Source of the DNA: Scatomorpha stercorigallinarum
GTDB taxonomy: Bacteria > Bacillota > Clostridia > Oscillospirales > Oscillospiraceae
Direction of reading: 5' to 3'
Assembly (NCBI GenBank): GCA_944387865.1
Contig: CALXGN010000010.1
Coordinates: forward strand, 11,308-75,307
DNA length: 64,000 nt
Of the stretch, positions 1-8,484 are shown piece by piece. The position numbers were made by a program, and so were the translations under genes. The notes below the pieces were generated by a model, which saw only the letters and a program-made list of their open reading frames with translations, made no database searches and was not told where the DNA came from. Positions within the stretch are counted from its first letter, which is position 1, and every line of letters begins with the position of its first letter.

Positions 1-413
1 ATGTTGGAGGTGTCGACAAAGGAGACCTCCACGCCGTAGCGCGTCATGCCGTGCTCCAGATAGGCGAAGGTGCAGCCGTAGAGGATGGAGTCGGCGATCA
101 CATGGTCGCCCGCCTTGCACAGCGTCCACATCGTGCTGGCGATGGCGCCGATGCCGGAGGCCGTAGCCACGGCGTCCTCGCCGTGCTCCAGCGCGGCCAC
201 CTTGCGCTCCAGCGTGGAGGTGGTGGGGTTGCCGAGACGGGTGTAGATATAGCCCTGCTCCTGCCCGGCGAAACGGCGCCCGCCCTGATCACAGGAGTCG
301 AAAACGAAGGTAGAAGTCTGATAGATGGGGGTCGCAAGGACGCCGAAGGGATTTTTTTCGTTGCCCGCGTGGACAGCCTGGGTGGAGAAACCGGAATTCT
401 GGATGTCTTTCAT
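1..413 (-). CDS. Methionine gamma-lyase (5' part, truncated by window edge)
   Basis: The minus-strand frame from the ATG at 413 is open to base 1, so only the first 137 or so residues are present. It starts MKDIQNSGFSTQAVHAGN and includes TPIYQTSTFVF and YTRLGNPTT, hallmarks of the Cys/Met-metabolism PLP enzyme family. The GNPTTSTLE and LEHGEDAVATASG segments fit methionine gamma-lyase, which splits methionine into methanethiol, ammonia and 2-oxobutyrate. Cystathionine gamma-lyase or synthase is the main alternative, because the PLP lysine lies outside the window. A good ribosome binding site (AGGAGGT) lies 9 nt before the start. The gene is divergent from ridA, which detoxifies the enamine and imine intermediates such enzymes release. 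Confidence 0.88.
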   Translation of the reverse strand, partial: MKDIQNSGFSTQAVHAGNEKNPFGVLATPIYQTSTFVFDSCDQGGRRFAGQEQGYIYTRLGNPTTSTLERKVAALEHGEDAVATASGIGAIASTMWTLCKAGDHVIADSILYGCTFAYLEHGMTRYGVEVSFVDTSN

Positions 414-504
414 GCAAATTTACCTCCTGCACGTTATTAGCCGGTCACTGTTTATATTTTATCACCAAAATTTCAATTTGTGAATTCCCATTTTGCATGA
501 ATTA

Positions 505-513
505 TGCTAAAAT
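505..513 (+). promoter_or_regulatory. Possible extended -10 promoter of ridA
   Basis: TGCTAAAAT forms an extended -10 element about 35 bp before the ridA start, in the AT-rich gap between the two divergent genes. No convincing -35 is visible, so this is a weak call. Confidence 0.35.
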
Positions 514-547
514 AATTTTACACATTCCATAAAGGAGGACACCCGAC

Positions 548-919
548 ATGAAAGTCATCCACACCGACCTTGCCCCCGCCGCCATCGGCCCCTATTCCCA
601 GGCCATCGTCTCCGGCGGCTTTGTTTTCACCGCCGGCCAGGGCGGCATCGACCCCGCCACCGGCGACCTCGTCAGCGACAGCGTGGTGGAGCAGGCCGAA
701 CAGGTCATGCGCAACCTGGCCGCCGTGCTGGAAGCCGCCGGCAGCTCCTTTGAGAAGGCCGTCAAGACCACCTGCTTCCTCGCCGACATGGGCGACTTCG
801 GCGCGTTCAACGAAGTCTACGGCCGCTACTTCACCGGCAAGCCCGCCCGCAGCTGCGTCGCCGTCAAGACCCTGCCGAAGAACATGCTCTGCGAGGTCGA
901 AGTCATCGCCGAGGCGTAA
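548..919 (+). CDS. ridA: RidA family enamine/imine deaminase
   Basis: This 123-residue protein has the usual length and whole-chain pattern of the RidA/YjgF/TdcF family (IGPYSQAI near the N-terminus, TAGQGGIDP, then GKPARSCVAV and CEVEVIA at the end). Arg101 and Glu116 correspond to the substrate-binding Arg105 and catalytic Glu120 of E. coli RidA. The family hydrolyses 2-aminoacrylate and 2-iminobutyrate, which PLP lyases release. The divergent neighbour is a methionine gamma-lyase, whose reaction passes through such an intermediate, so a functional pairing is likely. A strong ribosome binding site (AAAGGAGG) precedes the ATG by about 8 nt. Confidence 0.93.
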   Translation: MKVIHTDLAPAAIGPYSQAIVSGGFVFTAGQGGIDPATGDLVSDSVVEQAEQVMRNLAAVLEAAGSSFEKAVKTTCFLADMGDFGAFNEVYGRYFTGKPARSCVAVKTLPKNMLCEVEVIAEA

Positions 920-924
920 AATAA

Positions 925-1180
925 GCAGGGGCGAAAGCCCCTGCAAGACCCACGTGCCACCCCATTTCTTTGGTCTTGCCCAAAGAAACGGGTGTGGCGC
1001 CCCAAAGAAAAACGCTTTGGTGCGCATCGGAGGCGCGAACTGTCTTTTACGGCTTTCAGCGAGTCGTAAGCGGACGGCTTCGCTCGCGCCGCTGAGTTTG
1101 CAGTAAGCCCCGGAATCGCCAGTTGCGCCGAAGGCCGCGCTTCCGCGACCACCAAACTCCCCGACGCCGTCCCGCAGAGC
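925..1180 (+). repeat. Dispersed hairpin repeat, module A, copy 1
   Basis: The module starts just after the ridA stop with a GAAA-loop hairpin (GCAGGGGC/GCCCCTGC, 925-944). A second hairpin follows, with TTTCTTTGG pairing CCAAAGAAA at about 970-995, and then a CGCCCCAAAG/CTTTGGTGCG stem. Related copies lie at 11582 and 34665. The first stem differs between copies yet stays complementary. No gene is seen in 920-1685. Confidence 0.75.
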
Positions 1181-1268
1181 GGGCCGGTAAGTCTCTAAGG
1201 GGAAAAAGCTGTCGCGCGCCATACGTCCCAAAGTATAGCGCGGCGAGTCCGCAGGACAAGCCGCCCCA

Positions 1269-1683
1269 GGGGGCAAGGGGGCGGAGCCCCCAATAACGCC
1301 GCGACAAGCACCCCGCCCCAAACCACGCAAACCACCCCTCGTGGGCGGGCTCCGCCCGCCCCGCCCATCTCGCACGCCCGCGCCCCCAAGCGCGGGCGGC
1401 GTATCCAGTCCCATTTTGCCCCGCAAAATGGGACACATTAGAAAAACCCCGTCAAGTCAGCGGCAGAAACCTCCCAAGTATAGGAATGGCCGCCCGCATA
1501 GGGCGGCCAAAATCGCCCCGGGGCTTTGCCTCGGGGCGATACCTTATCTTGCGCCCCGTGGGCGCAACCGCGCCGCCGTGCGGCGCGTAAAATGTATGGC
1601 TCTTTGGGGCAAAAGCCCCAAAGAGCCATACATTTTTTATGGAGGGGAGCCTACGAGGGGGACCCCCGGTCCCCCTCGTACTC
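1269..1683 (+). repeat. Dispersed multi-hairpin repeat, family B, copy 1
   Basis: This stretch of about 415 bp is a chain of palindromes. They include GGGGGC/GCCCCC, CCCATTTTGC/GCAAAATGGG, TGGCCGCCC/GGGCGGCCA, a stem around a GGGCTTTGCCT loop, GCGCCC/GGGCGC, and a 16-bp stem with TATGGCTCTTTGGGGC at 1597-1632. It ends with a CTACGAGGGGGAC palindrome next to the asnS stop. A second copy lies at 34892-35303 with compensatory stem changes, also ending at the 3' end of a convergent gene. It could be a compound bidirectional terminator, a structured RNA or a mobile palindromic element. Confidence 0.8.
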
Positions 1684-1685
1684 CC

Positions 1686-3080
1686 TCAAAAGTCCGCCGA
1701 CCCCAGCGTCCGCGGATGCGGCAGCACGTCGCGGATGTTGCTCACGCCCGTGAGGTACATGATGAGCCGCTCGAAGCCGAGGCCGTAGCCGGCGTGGCGG
1801 CAGCTGCCGTAGCGCCTCAGGTCGAGGTACCACCAGTAGTCGCTCTGCTTCAGCCCCAGCTCGTCCATGCGCGCGGTGAGGACGTCGAGCCGCTCCTCGC
1901 GCTGGCTGCCGCCGATAAGCTCGCCGATGGCGGGCACCAGGCAGTCGGCGGCGGCGACGGTGCGCTCGTCGTCGTTCATGCGCATATAGAAGGCCTTGAT
2001 CTCCTTCGGGTAGTCCGTGACGAAGATGGGCTTTTTGAACACCTGCTCGGTGAGGTAGCGCTCGTGCTCGGTCTGCAGGTCGCAGCCCCAGTAGGCCTTG
2101 AAGTCGAACTTGTCGTTGTTCTTTTCCAGTATCTGCACGGCCTCCGTATAGCTGACGCGCCCGAAGTCGCTGCCCGCCACGTGGCGCAGCCGCTCCAGCA
2201 GGCCCTTATCGACAAAGCTGTTGAAAAACTCCATCTCCTGCGGGCAGCGCTCCAGCACGCGGCCTATGACGTACTTGATCATCGCCTCGGCGTTGTCCAT
2301 ATAGTCGGTGAGGTCGGCAAAGGCCATCTCCGGCTCGATCATCCAGAACTCGGCGGCGTGGCGCTGGGTGTTGGACTTCTCCGCGCGGAAGGTGGGGCCG
2401 AAGGTGTACACGTCGCCGAAGGCCATGGCGAAGTTCTCCGCGTTCAGCTGGCCGGAGACGGTGAGGTTGGCGCGCTTGCCGAAGAAGTCCTGGCTGTAAT
2501 CGACGGCGCCGTCCTCCGTCCGCGGCACGTCGTTGAGGTCGAGCGTGGTCACCTCGAACATCTCGCCCGCGCCCTCGCAGTCGCTGGCGGTGATTATGGG
2601 CGTGTGGACATAGACGAAGCCCTGCGACTGGAAGAACTCGTGTATGGCCGCGGCCGCCACGCTGCGGACGCGGAAAACGGCGGAGAAGAGGTTGGTGCGC
2701 GGCCGCAGGTGCTGGATGGTGCGCAAAAATTCCACGCTGTGGCGCTTTTTCTGCAGCGGGTAGTCGGGCGTGGACGCGCCCTCCACCTCCACGGCGTGCG
2801 CTTTGAGCTCAAAGGGCTGCTTGGCCTCCGGCGTCAGCACCAGCTCGCCGCGGACGATCAGCGCCGCGCCCACGTTCTGGCGGGCGATCTCGTCGTAGTT
2901 TTCCAGCGCCGCGCGTTCGAGCACCACCTGCAGGCTCTTGTGGCAGGAGCCGTCGTTGAGCTCGACAAAGCCGAAGTTCTTCATGTCCCTGATCGTGCGC
3001 GCCCAGCCGCAGACCGTGAGCTCCGCGCCGGCGAAGCTCTGCGCGTCGGCAAAGATGCCGGATATCCTCTGCCTCTTCAT
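1686..3080 (-). CDS. asnS: Asparaginyl-tRNA synthetase
   Basis: This is a 464-residue class IIb aminoacyl-tRNA synthetase that charges tRNA-Asn. The N-terminal OB-fold anticodon-binding domain (about residues 1-110) starts MKRQRISGIFADAQSFAG. The catalytic core carries motif 2 (TFRAEKSNTQRHAAEFWMIE, with the class II arginine) and motif 3 near the end (GLGFERLIMYLTGVSNIRDV). FRAEKSNTQRHAAEFWMIE rather than the FRDED pattern typical of AspRS favours asparagine. The ATG at 3080 is chosen because of its position at the OB fold and an AGGGG site upstream; a longer frame reaches 3134. It is transcribed from its own promoter at 3194-3222. Confidence 0.95.
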   Translation of the reverse strand: MKRQRISGIFADAQSFAGAELTVCGWARTIRDMKNFGFVELNDGSCHKSLQVVLERAALENYDEIARQNVGAALIVRGELVLTPEAKQPFELKAHAVEVEGASTPDYPLQKKRHSVEFLRTIQHLRPRTNLFSAVFRVRSVAAAAIHEFFQSQGFVYVHTPIITASDCEGAGEMFEVTTLDLNDVPRTEDGAVDYSQDFFGKRANLTVSGQLNAENFAMAFGDVYTFGPTFRAEKSNTQRHAAEFWMIEPEMAFADLTDYMDNAEAMIKYVIGRVLERCPQEMEFFNSFVDKGLLERLRHVAGSDFGRVSYTEAVQILEKNNDKFDFKAYWGCDLQTEHERYLTEQVFKKPIFVTDYPKEIKAFYMRMNDDERTVAAADCLVPAIGELIGGSQREERLDVLTARMDELGLKQSDYWWYLDLRRYGSCRHAGYGLGFERLIMYLTGVSNIRDVLPHPRTLGSADF

Positions 3081-3193
3081 CAAAAGCACCCCTTGTTCGC
3101 GGCGCGCGCAAAATGCGCTCCTCAGTGTTGCCACGGCCGCCGCGATGTTGTATTATTAATTGAAGCCCGCCTCTGCGGGCGGATACAGGGACT

Positions 3194-3222
3194 ATTATAC
3201 TCAGTCTCCCGCGCTTTTTCAA
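3194..3222 (-). promoter_or_regulatory. Sigma-A-type promoter of asnS
   Basis: On the minus strand, TTGAAA (3217-3222) and TATAAT (3194-3199) are separated by 17 bp. The leader of about 105 nt holds a CCCGC/GCGGG hairpin, but no T-box-like feature was recognised in it. Confidence 0.75.
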
Positions 3223-3278
3223 TCCCGAACTTTACACTCATCGCGCGCTGCGCGATCACATACAGCGAGGTGCTCATC

Positions 3279-4178
3279 TTGGAAACGAAAAGCCTTCTTG
3301 TCATCGTCAACCCCGTGGCCGGCCGCGGCATGTACCGCCAGGGCCTGGGCGAAGCGCTGCACATCCTCTACTCCGCGGGCTATGTGCCCACGGTGAGGTT
3401 CACCACCCGCGCGGGCGAGGCCGTGGACCTGGCCGCGGAGGGCGGCGCGCAATACGACGCGCTCTGCTGCCTGGGCGGGGACGGCACCCTCTCGGACGTG
3501 GTGACGGGCCTGATGCGCGTGCCGGCCGGGCAGCGCCCGCCGCTGGGCTACTTCCCCCTGGGCACGGCCAACGACGTGGCCACCACGCTGCGCCTGCCGA
3601 AGAACGACCCCGCCGCCGCCGCCCGCCGCATGGTGGAGAGCGCGCCGCGCCCCTGGGACGTGGGCTACATGGGCTCGGGCCGCTATTTCACCTATGTCGC
3701 CGCCTTCGGTGCCTTCACCGACGTCAGCTACGAGACCTCGCAGCAGTCCAAGCAGGCCCTGGGCCACCTTGCCTACCTGCTGGAGGGCGTCAACCGCCTG
3801 GCCAAGCTGCCGCACTACCAGACGCGCGTGGAGCTGGACGGCCAGGCGCTGGAGGGCAACTTCATCTTCGGCGGCGTGACCAACTCCACCTCCGTGGCCG
3901 GGCTGGTGAAGCTGGACCAGAACCTGGTCTCGTTGGACGACGGCCTCTTCGAGGTCTCGCTGGTGCGCTTCCCGGAGAACCTGGCGGACATGAACAAGCT
4001 GATGGCCGAGGTGGCCGCGCGCAAGTACGACGGCGAGATGTTCAGCATCCGCCGCTCGCAGAGCGTGCGCTTCATCTTCGCCGAGAGCGTGCCCTTCACC
4101 CGCGACGGCGAGCCCGGCGGCAGCTATGAGGACCTGTTGATAGAGAACCGCCGCGCCGCCCTCACCCTCCTCTGCTGA
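3279..4178 (+). CDS. Diacylglycerol/lipid kinase family protein (YegS/DagK-like)
   Basis: This 299-residue protein has the diacylglycerol-kinase catalytic fold. NPVAGRG is at 11-17, the nucleotide-binding GGDGT signature at 66-70 and PLGTAND at 93-99. The C-terminal half is the usual beta-sandwich domain ending in DGEPGG. Relatives phosphorylate diacylglycerol or similar membrane lipids in lipid recycling, acting at the inner face of the membrane. Substrate specificity cannot be read from the sequence. The TTG start is preceded by GAGGT at 8 nt; upstream in-frame starts would run through the asnS promoter and are rejected. The gene is divergent from asnS. Confidence 0.88.
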   Translation: METKSLLVIVNPVAGRGMYRQGLGEALHILYSAGYVPTVRFTTRAGEAVDLAAEGGAQYDALCCLGGDGTLSDVVTGLMRVPAGQRPPLGYFPLGTANDVATTLRLPKNDPAAAARRMVESAPRPWDVGYMGSGRYFTYVAAFGAFTDVSYETSQQSKQALGHLAYLLEGVNRLAKLPHYQTRVELDGQALEGNFIFGGVTNSTSVAGLVKLDQNLVSLDDGLFEVSLVRFPENLADMNKLMAEVAARKYDGEMFSIRRSQSVRFIFAESVPFTRDGEPGGSYEDLLIENRRAALTLLC

Positions 4179-4556
4179 CCGGCCGGCGGCCGGATGCAGT
4201 TGCCTGCGGCCCGGTCTACGGCGAGGTTTGCGGAAACCTATGCGCAGGAAAGCCGCTCAGCTGCCGCTTCGCGGCTTTCGCACTACGCAACGTTCGCTGC
4301 GCGCCTTTCTATCTAAAGTTTTGATCAAACTTTTTCAAAAGTTTGTGGGGTCGAGGGGCAAAGCCCCTCGGCGCTCGCCGCAGCGAGCGAAATCCCCCTT
4401 CACACAAAGAGCGCAGGAAAGGGGTGCGGGGGAAACCCTCGCCGGGGGTTTCCCCCGGCGGCCAACGGCTGCGGGTGCTTGCCTGCGGCCCGGTCTACCG
4501 AAATGCTTCCATCAGCGGTGCGCGCAGCGCAAATGCCTCCAGGCGCAGCCTGGGGG
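4179..4556 (+). repeat. Hairpin-rich intergenic repeat cluster (modules C and D)
   Basis: The repeat starts at the stop codon of the lipid-kinase gene with a GGCCGGCGGCCGG palindrome, followed by the module-C text GCAGTTGCCTGCGGCCC and TCTACGG. Module D (about 4316-4450) contains GATCAAACTTTTTCAAAAG, a GAGGGGC/GCCCCTC stem, a CGCTCGC/GCGAGCG stem around a CGCA loop, and a CCGGGGG palindrome. The same module occurs at 10865-11000 with a different but complementary seven-base stem around the same CGCA loop. An inverted module-C hairpin (CCAGGCGCAGCCTGG) sits at about 4539-4553. No gene is seen. Confidence 0.75.
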
Positions 4557-4557
4557 C

Positions 4558-4586
4558 TTGAAATCGCCCCGCGGCTGTGTTATCAT
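4558..4586 (+). promoter_or_regulatory. Promoter of the psuK operon
   Basis: TTGAAA (4558-4563) and TATCAT (4581-4586) are spaced by 17 bp, 28 bp before the psuK start. The ribosome binding site GGAGGTG follows. Confidence 0.65.
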
Positions 4587-4613
4587 CAATTTTTCTTCAT
4601 GGAGGTGTGAAAA

Positions 4614-5564
4614 ATGGCTGACTCCCCCTTTGTCCTCGGCATCGGCGCGGCCAACGCGGACGTACACGGCCGCAGCCGTGCGGGCGTGGTGATGCGCGAC
4701 TCCAACCCCGGCCACCTGAGCACGTCGGTGGGCGGCGTGACGCGCAACGTGCTGGAGAACCTCTCGCGCCTGGGCGTGCGCGCCCGGATGGTCTCCGCCG
4801 TGGGCGACGACCTCTACGGCGAGTTCGTGCGGCGGGAGAGCGAACGCGCAGGGCTGGACATGTCCGGCCTCATCACGGTCCCCGGCGCGCACTCGAGCTG
4901 CTACATCTCCATGTTGGACGCGCACGGCGACATGCTGGTGGCGATGTCGGACATGGGCATCCTCGAGCACATCACCCCCGCGGTGGTGGACGCTCAGGAG
5001 CCGCTCATCCGCGCCGCCGCGGCCGTGGTCTGCGACCCCTGCCTGCCGCTGGAGACGGTGGAGCGCATCATCGCCGTCGCAGCTCGCTGCGGCGCGGACG
5101 TGTTCCTGGACCCCGTGAGCACGGCCTATGCGCGCAAGGTCGCGCCGCTCGTGGGCGGCTTCTCCCTCATCAAGCCCAACCGCCTGGAGCTCTCCGTCCT
5201 CTCCGGCGTCGAGACGGACACGGACGCCGGCCTCGCCGCCGCCTGCGCGGAGCTGCTGGGCCGCGGCGTACAGCGCGTGGCCGTCAGCCTCGGCGAGCGC
5301 GGCTGCTACTACGCCGACCGCCAGGGCCGCTCGCTGTTCCGCGCCCTGCACCCGCTGACGGAGATGGCCAACGCCAACGGCGCGGGGGACGCCTTCATGG
5401 CCGGGCTGGTGTACGGATACGTCCGCGGCCTGGAAGCGGCTGAGACTCTCGATATGGCCCTCGCGGCCGGCGCCCTCGCCGTGCAGAGCGAGCGCACGAT
5501 AAGCCCTGATATGAGCGTTGAGGCGCTTGAGAGGACTATATCCGCGCTGAGGGAGACTTCCTGA
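4614..5564 (+). CDS. psuK: PfkB-family sugar kinase, probable pseudouridine kinase
   Basis: This 316-residue ribokinase-fold enzyme has the first PfkB signature region GGVTRNVLENLSRLG (about 40-54) and the second, NGAGDAFMAGL, with the predicted catalytic Asp259. The N-terminal FVLGIGAANADVHGRS resembles bacterial pseudouridine kinases, which phosphorylate pseudouridine to its 5'-phosphate. The pseudouridine-5'-phosphate glycosidase gene psuG lies 2 kb downstream on the same strand, which supports this assignment over ribokinase or adenosine kinase. It has its own promoter and GGAGGTG site. No dedicated nucleoside transporter is visible nearby. Confidence 0.85.
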   Translation: MADSPFVLGIGAANADVHGRSRAGVVMRDSNPGHLSTSVGGVTRNVLENLSRLGVRARMVSAVGDDLYGEFVRRESERAGLDMSGLITVPGAHSSCYISMLDAHGDMLVAMSDMGILEHITPAVVDAQEPLIRAAAAVVCDPCLPLETVERIIAVAARCGADVFLDPVSTAYARKVAPLVGGFSLIKPNRLELSVLSGVETDTDAGLAAACAELLGRGVQRVAVSLGERGCYYADRQGRSLFRALHPLTEMANANGAGDAFMAGLVYGYVRGLEAAETLDMALAAGALAVQSERTISPDMSVEALERTISALRETS

Positions 5565-5615
5565 GGGGATTTCCTCCGGGATTTTCACGAGTGAGAGGCT
5601 CTTCAGGAGGCGCAT

Positions 5616-6419
5616 ATGGACGTTTTAAGGGAATACTCGCCCTCCGCGGAGCTGCTCTCCTTTGCGCTTGAGTGCGCGTCCGTGCGGAAAACGTGCAGCT
5701 ATCCGCTGCTTTCCGGCGCGGAGCTGGAAGCGGAAATAGCTTTGAGAGCAAAAGAGGGCGGCCTGCTCCGCATTGCTGAAGCCGGCGGGAGGACGCGGGG
5801 AGTGCTCGCGTTTTTCTCGATGACGGAGGATGGCTACGCGCAGACGACGGGCATATTTGTCCGCGAGGGGGACGTGCCCTCCGCCCGTGCTCTCATTGAG
5901 CGATTTGCCGCCCTCTGCCCGGGCTGTGAGCTGACTGTTGGCTTGGCGGGGGAAAACGAGACAGTCTCGGCCGCGCTTGAGGAGCTGGGATTTGCCATAT
6001 GCGAGAGGTGCTCACACCTTGTGTCCCGCGGCGGGACTTGTGCCGCCGCTTCGGCGGAAAGGATAGGGCGCGAGAGGCTCGGTGAGTATCTCAAATTCCA
6101 CGAAGAGCATTTTTCGGATTGCTATTGGAACGCCGCGCGGCTTGAAGCCTGCTTTGAAAACTGGCGGGTATACGCGGCCGGGCGGCCGGTGCACTCCGGG
6201 CTGTTCCTGCGCAAATATGAGGGCGGGGCGGAGATATTCGGCCTTGCCGCACGGGATGTGCCCTCCGCGAGGGACCTGATTTCGACTGCTCTTGCCGCTC
6301 TGAAGGGCGGGAAGGTGACATACCTTTCCGATGCCGGCTCGGCCGGGGAAGCTGCGGCGCTGGACGCCGGATTTGAAAGGCTCGGGGAATATGTCTGCTG
6401 GAGGCGTGAAGATGTTTGA
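5616..6419 (+). CDS. Putative GNAT-like N-acetyltransferase (tandem domains)
   Basis: This 267-residue cytosolic protein resembles a degenerate pair of GNAT folds. The first half has a beta-bulge region GIFVREGDVPSARALIERF, and the second has IFGLAARDVPSARDLISTAL followed by LDAGFERLGEYVCWRRE, where GNAT proteins have their terminal strands. No clear acetyl-CoA pyrophosphate loop is seen, so activity is uncertain. The start has CAGGAGG 5 nt upstream. It overlaps the next gene by 8 bp and lies between psuK and psuG, so it is probably co-transcribed. Its role there is unknown. Confidence 0.6.
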   Translation: MDVLREYSPSAELLSFALECASVRKTCSYPLLSGAELEAEIALRAKEGGLLRIAEAGGRTRGVLAFFSMTEDGYAQTTGIFVREGDVPSARALIERFAALCPGCELTVGLAGENETVSAALEELGFAICERCSHLVSRGGTCAAASAERIGRERLGEYLKFHEEHFSDCYWNAARLEACFENWRVYAAGRPVHSGLFLRKYEGGAEIFGLAARDVPSARDLISTALAALKGGKVTYLSDAGSAGEAAALDAGFERLGEYVCWRREDV

Positions 6420-7542
6420 CAACAGGGATTTTGACGGCTGGGCTGAGAGCTACGACTCAGATGTGCGCGAGAGCGCGGAGCGATATCCCTTTGCCGGATA
6501 TGAGGAGCTCATGGACCGGATAGCCGCGCAGGTGCTTGGATGCCGCCGGACTGACGGGCCTGTAAAGGTTTTGGACCTCGGCTGCGGCACGGGCGTCCTC
6601 GCCTCGCGCCTCGCGGAGGCCGGCTGCACCGTGACGGGCGTGGATTTTTCCGCGGAGATGCTCGCGGAGGCCGCGCGGCGCTGCCCCTCCCTGCGGCCCA
6701 TACGGGCCGATTTCTCCGCCGGTCTGCCGGACGGCCTGGGCGGCAGCTTCGACGCCGTCGCCTGCACTTACGCCATACATCACCTGAGCACGCCGCAGCA
6801 GGTGCGGCTGCTGCGCGAGTGCCTCGGCGTCCTGCGCCCCGGCGGCGAGGTGATCGTCGGCGACGTCGCCTTTGAAACGCCGCGCGCTCTCGCGCTCTGC
6901 CGCGAGCAGGCCGGGGAGGAGTGGGACGAGGATGAGAACTACCCCGTGGCGGAGTCCCTCCGCGCCTGGTTCCCCGCCCTCGCCTTTGAGCCCATCCCGC
7001 CCTGCGCCGGCATCATCACGCTCGCCCCCGCCGCGCGTCCGCTGGACGCGGCCGCCCTCTTCCCGGGCTTCGACGCGCGCCTGCTGCGCGAGCGCGACGT
7101 GCCGGAGGCGCTCGAACTCTGCCGCGGCAACGGCGACTATTACGCCTTCATGCGCTCCGAGCCCTCGGCGGAGGCCCTGCTGGCCGACACGCTGGCCCTC
7201 CCGCCCGGGAAGGGGCTGGAGGACAAATATTTCCTCCTGCTGCGTGACGAAGCCGGGCCGCTGGGGCTTGCAGATATCATATCCGGCTACCCGGACGCCG
7301 GCAGCGTCTGGATCGGCCTTTTCATGCTGCGCCGCAGCGGACGCGGCCGCGGGCTGGGGCGGCGGATGGCCCTGCCCCTGCTCGCCGGATTGAAAACGGC
7401 GGGCTTTTCCCGCGCCGGCCTCTCCTGGGTGCGCGATAACCCCGTCCCGGCGCGCTTCTGGCCCTCCCTCGGCTTCGTCCCGGAGGGCGCGCCCAGGCCC
7501 TGCGGGGAGTACGAGCTCGTCACGGCCTTCCGGGCCCTTTGA
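6412..7542 (+). CDS. SAM-dependent methyltransferase fused to GNAT acetyltransferase
   Basis: This 376-residue protein has two domains. Residues 1-210 are a class I methyltransferase with motif I VLDLGCGTGVLASRLAEAG at 53-71, GVDFSAEML (motif II) and LRPGGEVIVGD (motif post-III). Residues from about 225 to 376 form a GNAT domain with the acetyl-CoA loop RGRGLGRR at 311-318 and a terminal ARFWPSLGFV strand. The substrates of both halves are unknown. The ATG at 6412 is inside the end of the previous gene and has GAGG upstream. A methyltransferase-acetyltransferase fusion between psuK and psuG suggests nucleoside- or RNA-related modification, but that is only inference. Confidence 0.8.
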   Translation: MFDNRDFDGWAESYDSDVRESAERYPFAGYEELMDRIAAQVLGCRRTDGPVKVLDLGCGTGVLASRLAEAGCTVTGVDFSAEMLAEAARRCPSLRPIRADFSAGLPDGLGGSFDAVACTYAIHHLSTPQQVRLLRECLGVLRPGGEVIVGDVAFETPRALALCREQAGEEWDEDENYPVAESLRAWFPALAFEPIPPCAGIITLAPAARPLDAAALFPGFDARLLRERDVPEALELCRGNGDYYAFMRSEPSAEALLADTLALPPGKGLEDKYFLLLRDEAGPLGLADIISGYPDAGSVWIGLFMLRRSGRGRGLGRRMALPLLAGLKTAGFSRAGLSWVRDNPVPARFWPSLGFVPEGAPRPCGEYELVTAFRAL

Positions 7543-7581
7543 CATGAATATCCACAATTTTCACATAAAAGGAGCAAAAAC

Positions 7582-8484
7582 ATGAATAAATACCTCGATA
7601 TCCAGCCCGAGATCAAAGCCGCCCTTGACGCCGGCAAGCCCGTCGTCGCCCTTGAGAGCACCATCCTCAGCCACGGCATGCCGTACCCCGAAAATCTCGG
7701 ATTCGCCGCAAAGGTGGAGCAGGTCGTGCGCGACAACGGAGCCGTCCCCGCAACCATGGCTATCATCGGCGGCAGGCTCAAGGTGGGCCTGAACGAGGCC
7801 GACCTCAAGGTAATGTGCGAGGCGCACGACGTCGGCAAGGTCTCACGCCGCGACGTGCCGGTGTACATCGCCAGCGGCCGCACGGGCGCCACCACCGTCG
7901 CCACCACCATGCTCATCGCCGAGATGGCGGGCATCCGCGTGTTCGCCACGGGCGGCATCGGCGGCGTGCACCGCGGCGGCGAGGTGACGATGGACATCTC
8001 CGCCGACCTGCAGGAGCTGGCGCACACCTCCGTGGCCGTGGTCTGCGCGGGCGCCAAGCAGATACTGGACATCGGCCGCACGCTCGAGTATCTGGAGACC
8101 ATGGGCGTGCCGGTCCTCGGCATGGGCACGGACGAGTTCCCGGCCTTCTACTGCCGCCGCAGCGGCCACAAGCTGGACTACGCCGTCTCCGGCCCTCAGG
8201 AAGCCGCGGACATCCTCAACGCCAAGTGGGGCATGGGCCTCAAGGGCGGCGTGCTCATCGCCAACCCCATCCCCGAGGAGTACGGCCTGGACTTCGACAA
8301 GATGGAGGGCGTCATCTGCCAGGCCCTCAGCGCCGCCGACGAGGCCGGCGTCCACGGCAAGGACATCACCCCCTTCCTGCTCGCCAAGGTGAAGGACCTC
8401 ACCGGCGGCGAGAGCCTGGCCAGCAACATCCAGCTCGCCCTCAACAACGCCAAAGTCGCCGCCCAGATCGCCGCCGCCATGTGA
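7582..8484 (+). CDS. psuG: Pseudouridine-5'-phosphate glycosidase
   Basis: This 300-residue enzyme reversibly splits the C-C glycosidic bond of pseudouridine 5'-phosphate to give uracil and ribose 5-phosphate. The family-specific VALESTILSHGMPYP (Glu25), ASGRTGATTVATT, FATGGIGGVHRGG, and AGAKQILDIGRTLEYLET with the Schiff-base lysine Lys159 are all present. Length and motifs match E. coli PsuG (YeiN). It completes the pathway begun by PsuK at 4614. The start has AAAGGAG 8 nt upstream. A TTGACA overlapping the previous stop may provide an internal promoter, but its -10 is poor. Confidence 0.95.
   Translation: MNKYLDIQPEIKAALDAGKPVVALESTILSHGMPYPENLGFAAKVEQVVRDNGAVPATMAIIGGRLKVGLNEADLKVMCEAHDVGKVSRRDVPVYIASGRTGATTVATTMLIAEMAGIRVFATGGIGGVHRGGEVTMDISADLQELAHTSVAVVCAGAKQILDIGRTLEYLETMGVPVLGMGTDEFPAFYCRRSGHKLDYAVSGPQEAADILNAKWGMGLKGGVLIANPIPEEYGLDFDKMEGVICQALSAADEAGVHGKDITPFLLAKVKDLTGGESLASNIQLALNNAKVAAQIAAAM

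Noticed and set aside
1341..3278. A long open frame running in front of the lipid-kinase gene
   Set aside because: It crosses the antisense of asnS and the asnS promoter. The recognisable kinase starts at the TTG at 3279 with a proper ribosome site.
3081..3278. T-box riboswitch before asnS (and before proS at 32321)
   Set aside because: No T-box sequence or specifier stem was found; the asnS leader is about 105 nt and the proS leader is shorter.
7547..7557. ATATCCACA as a DnaA box
   Set aside because: It is a single near-match 13 kb from dnaA with no cluster; the dnaA-dnaN gap is the better origin candidate.
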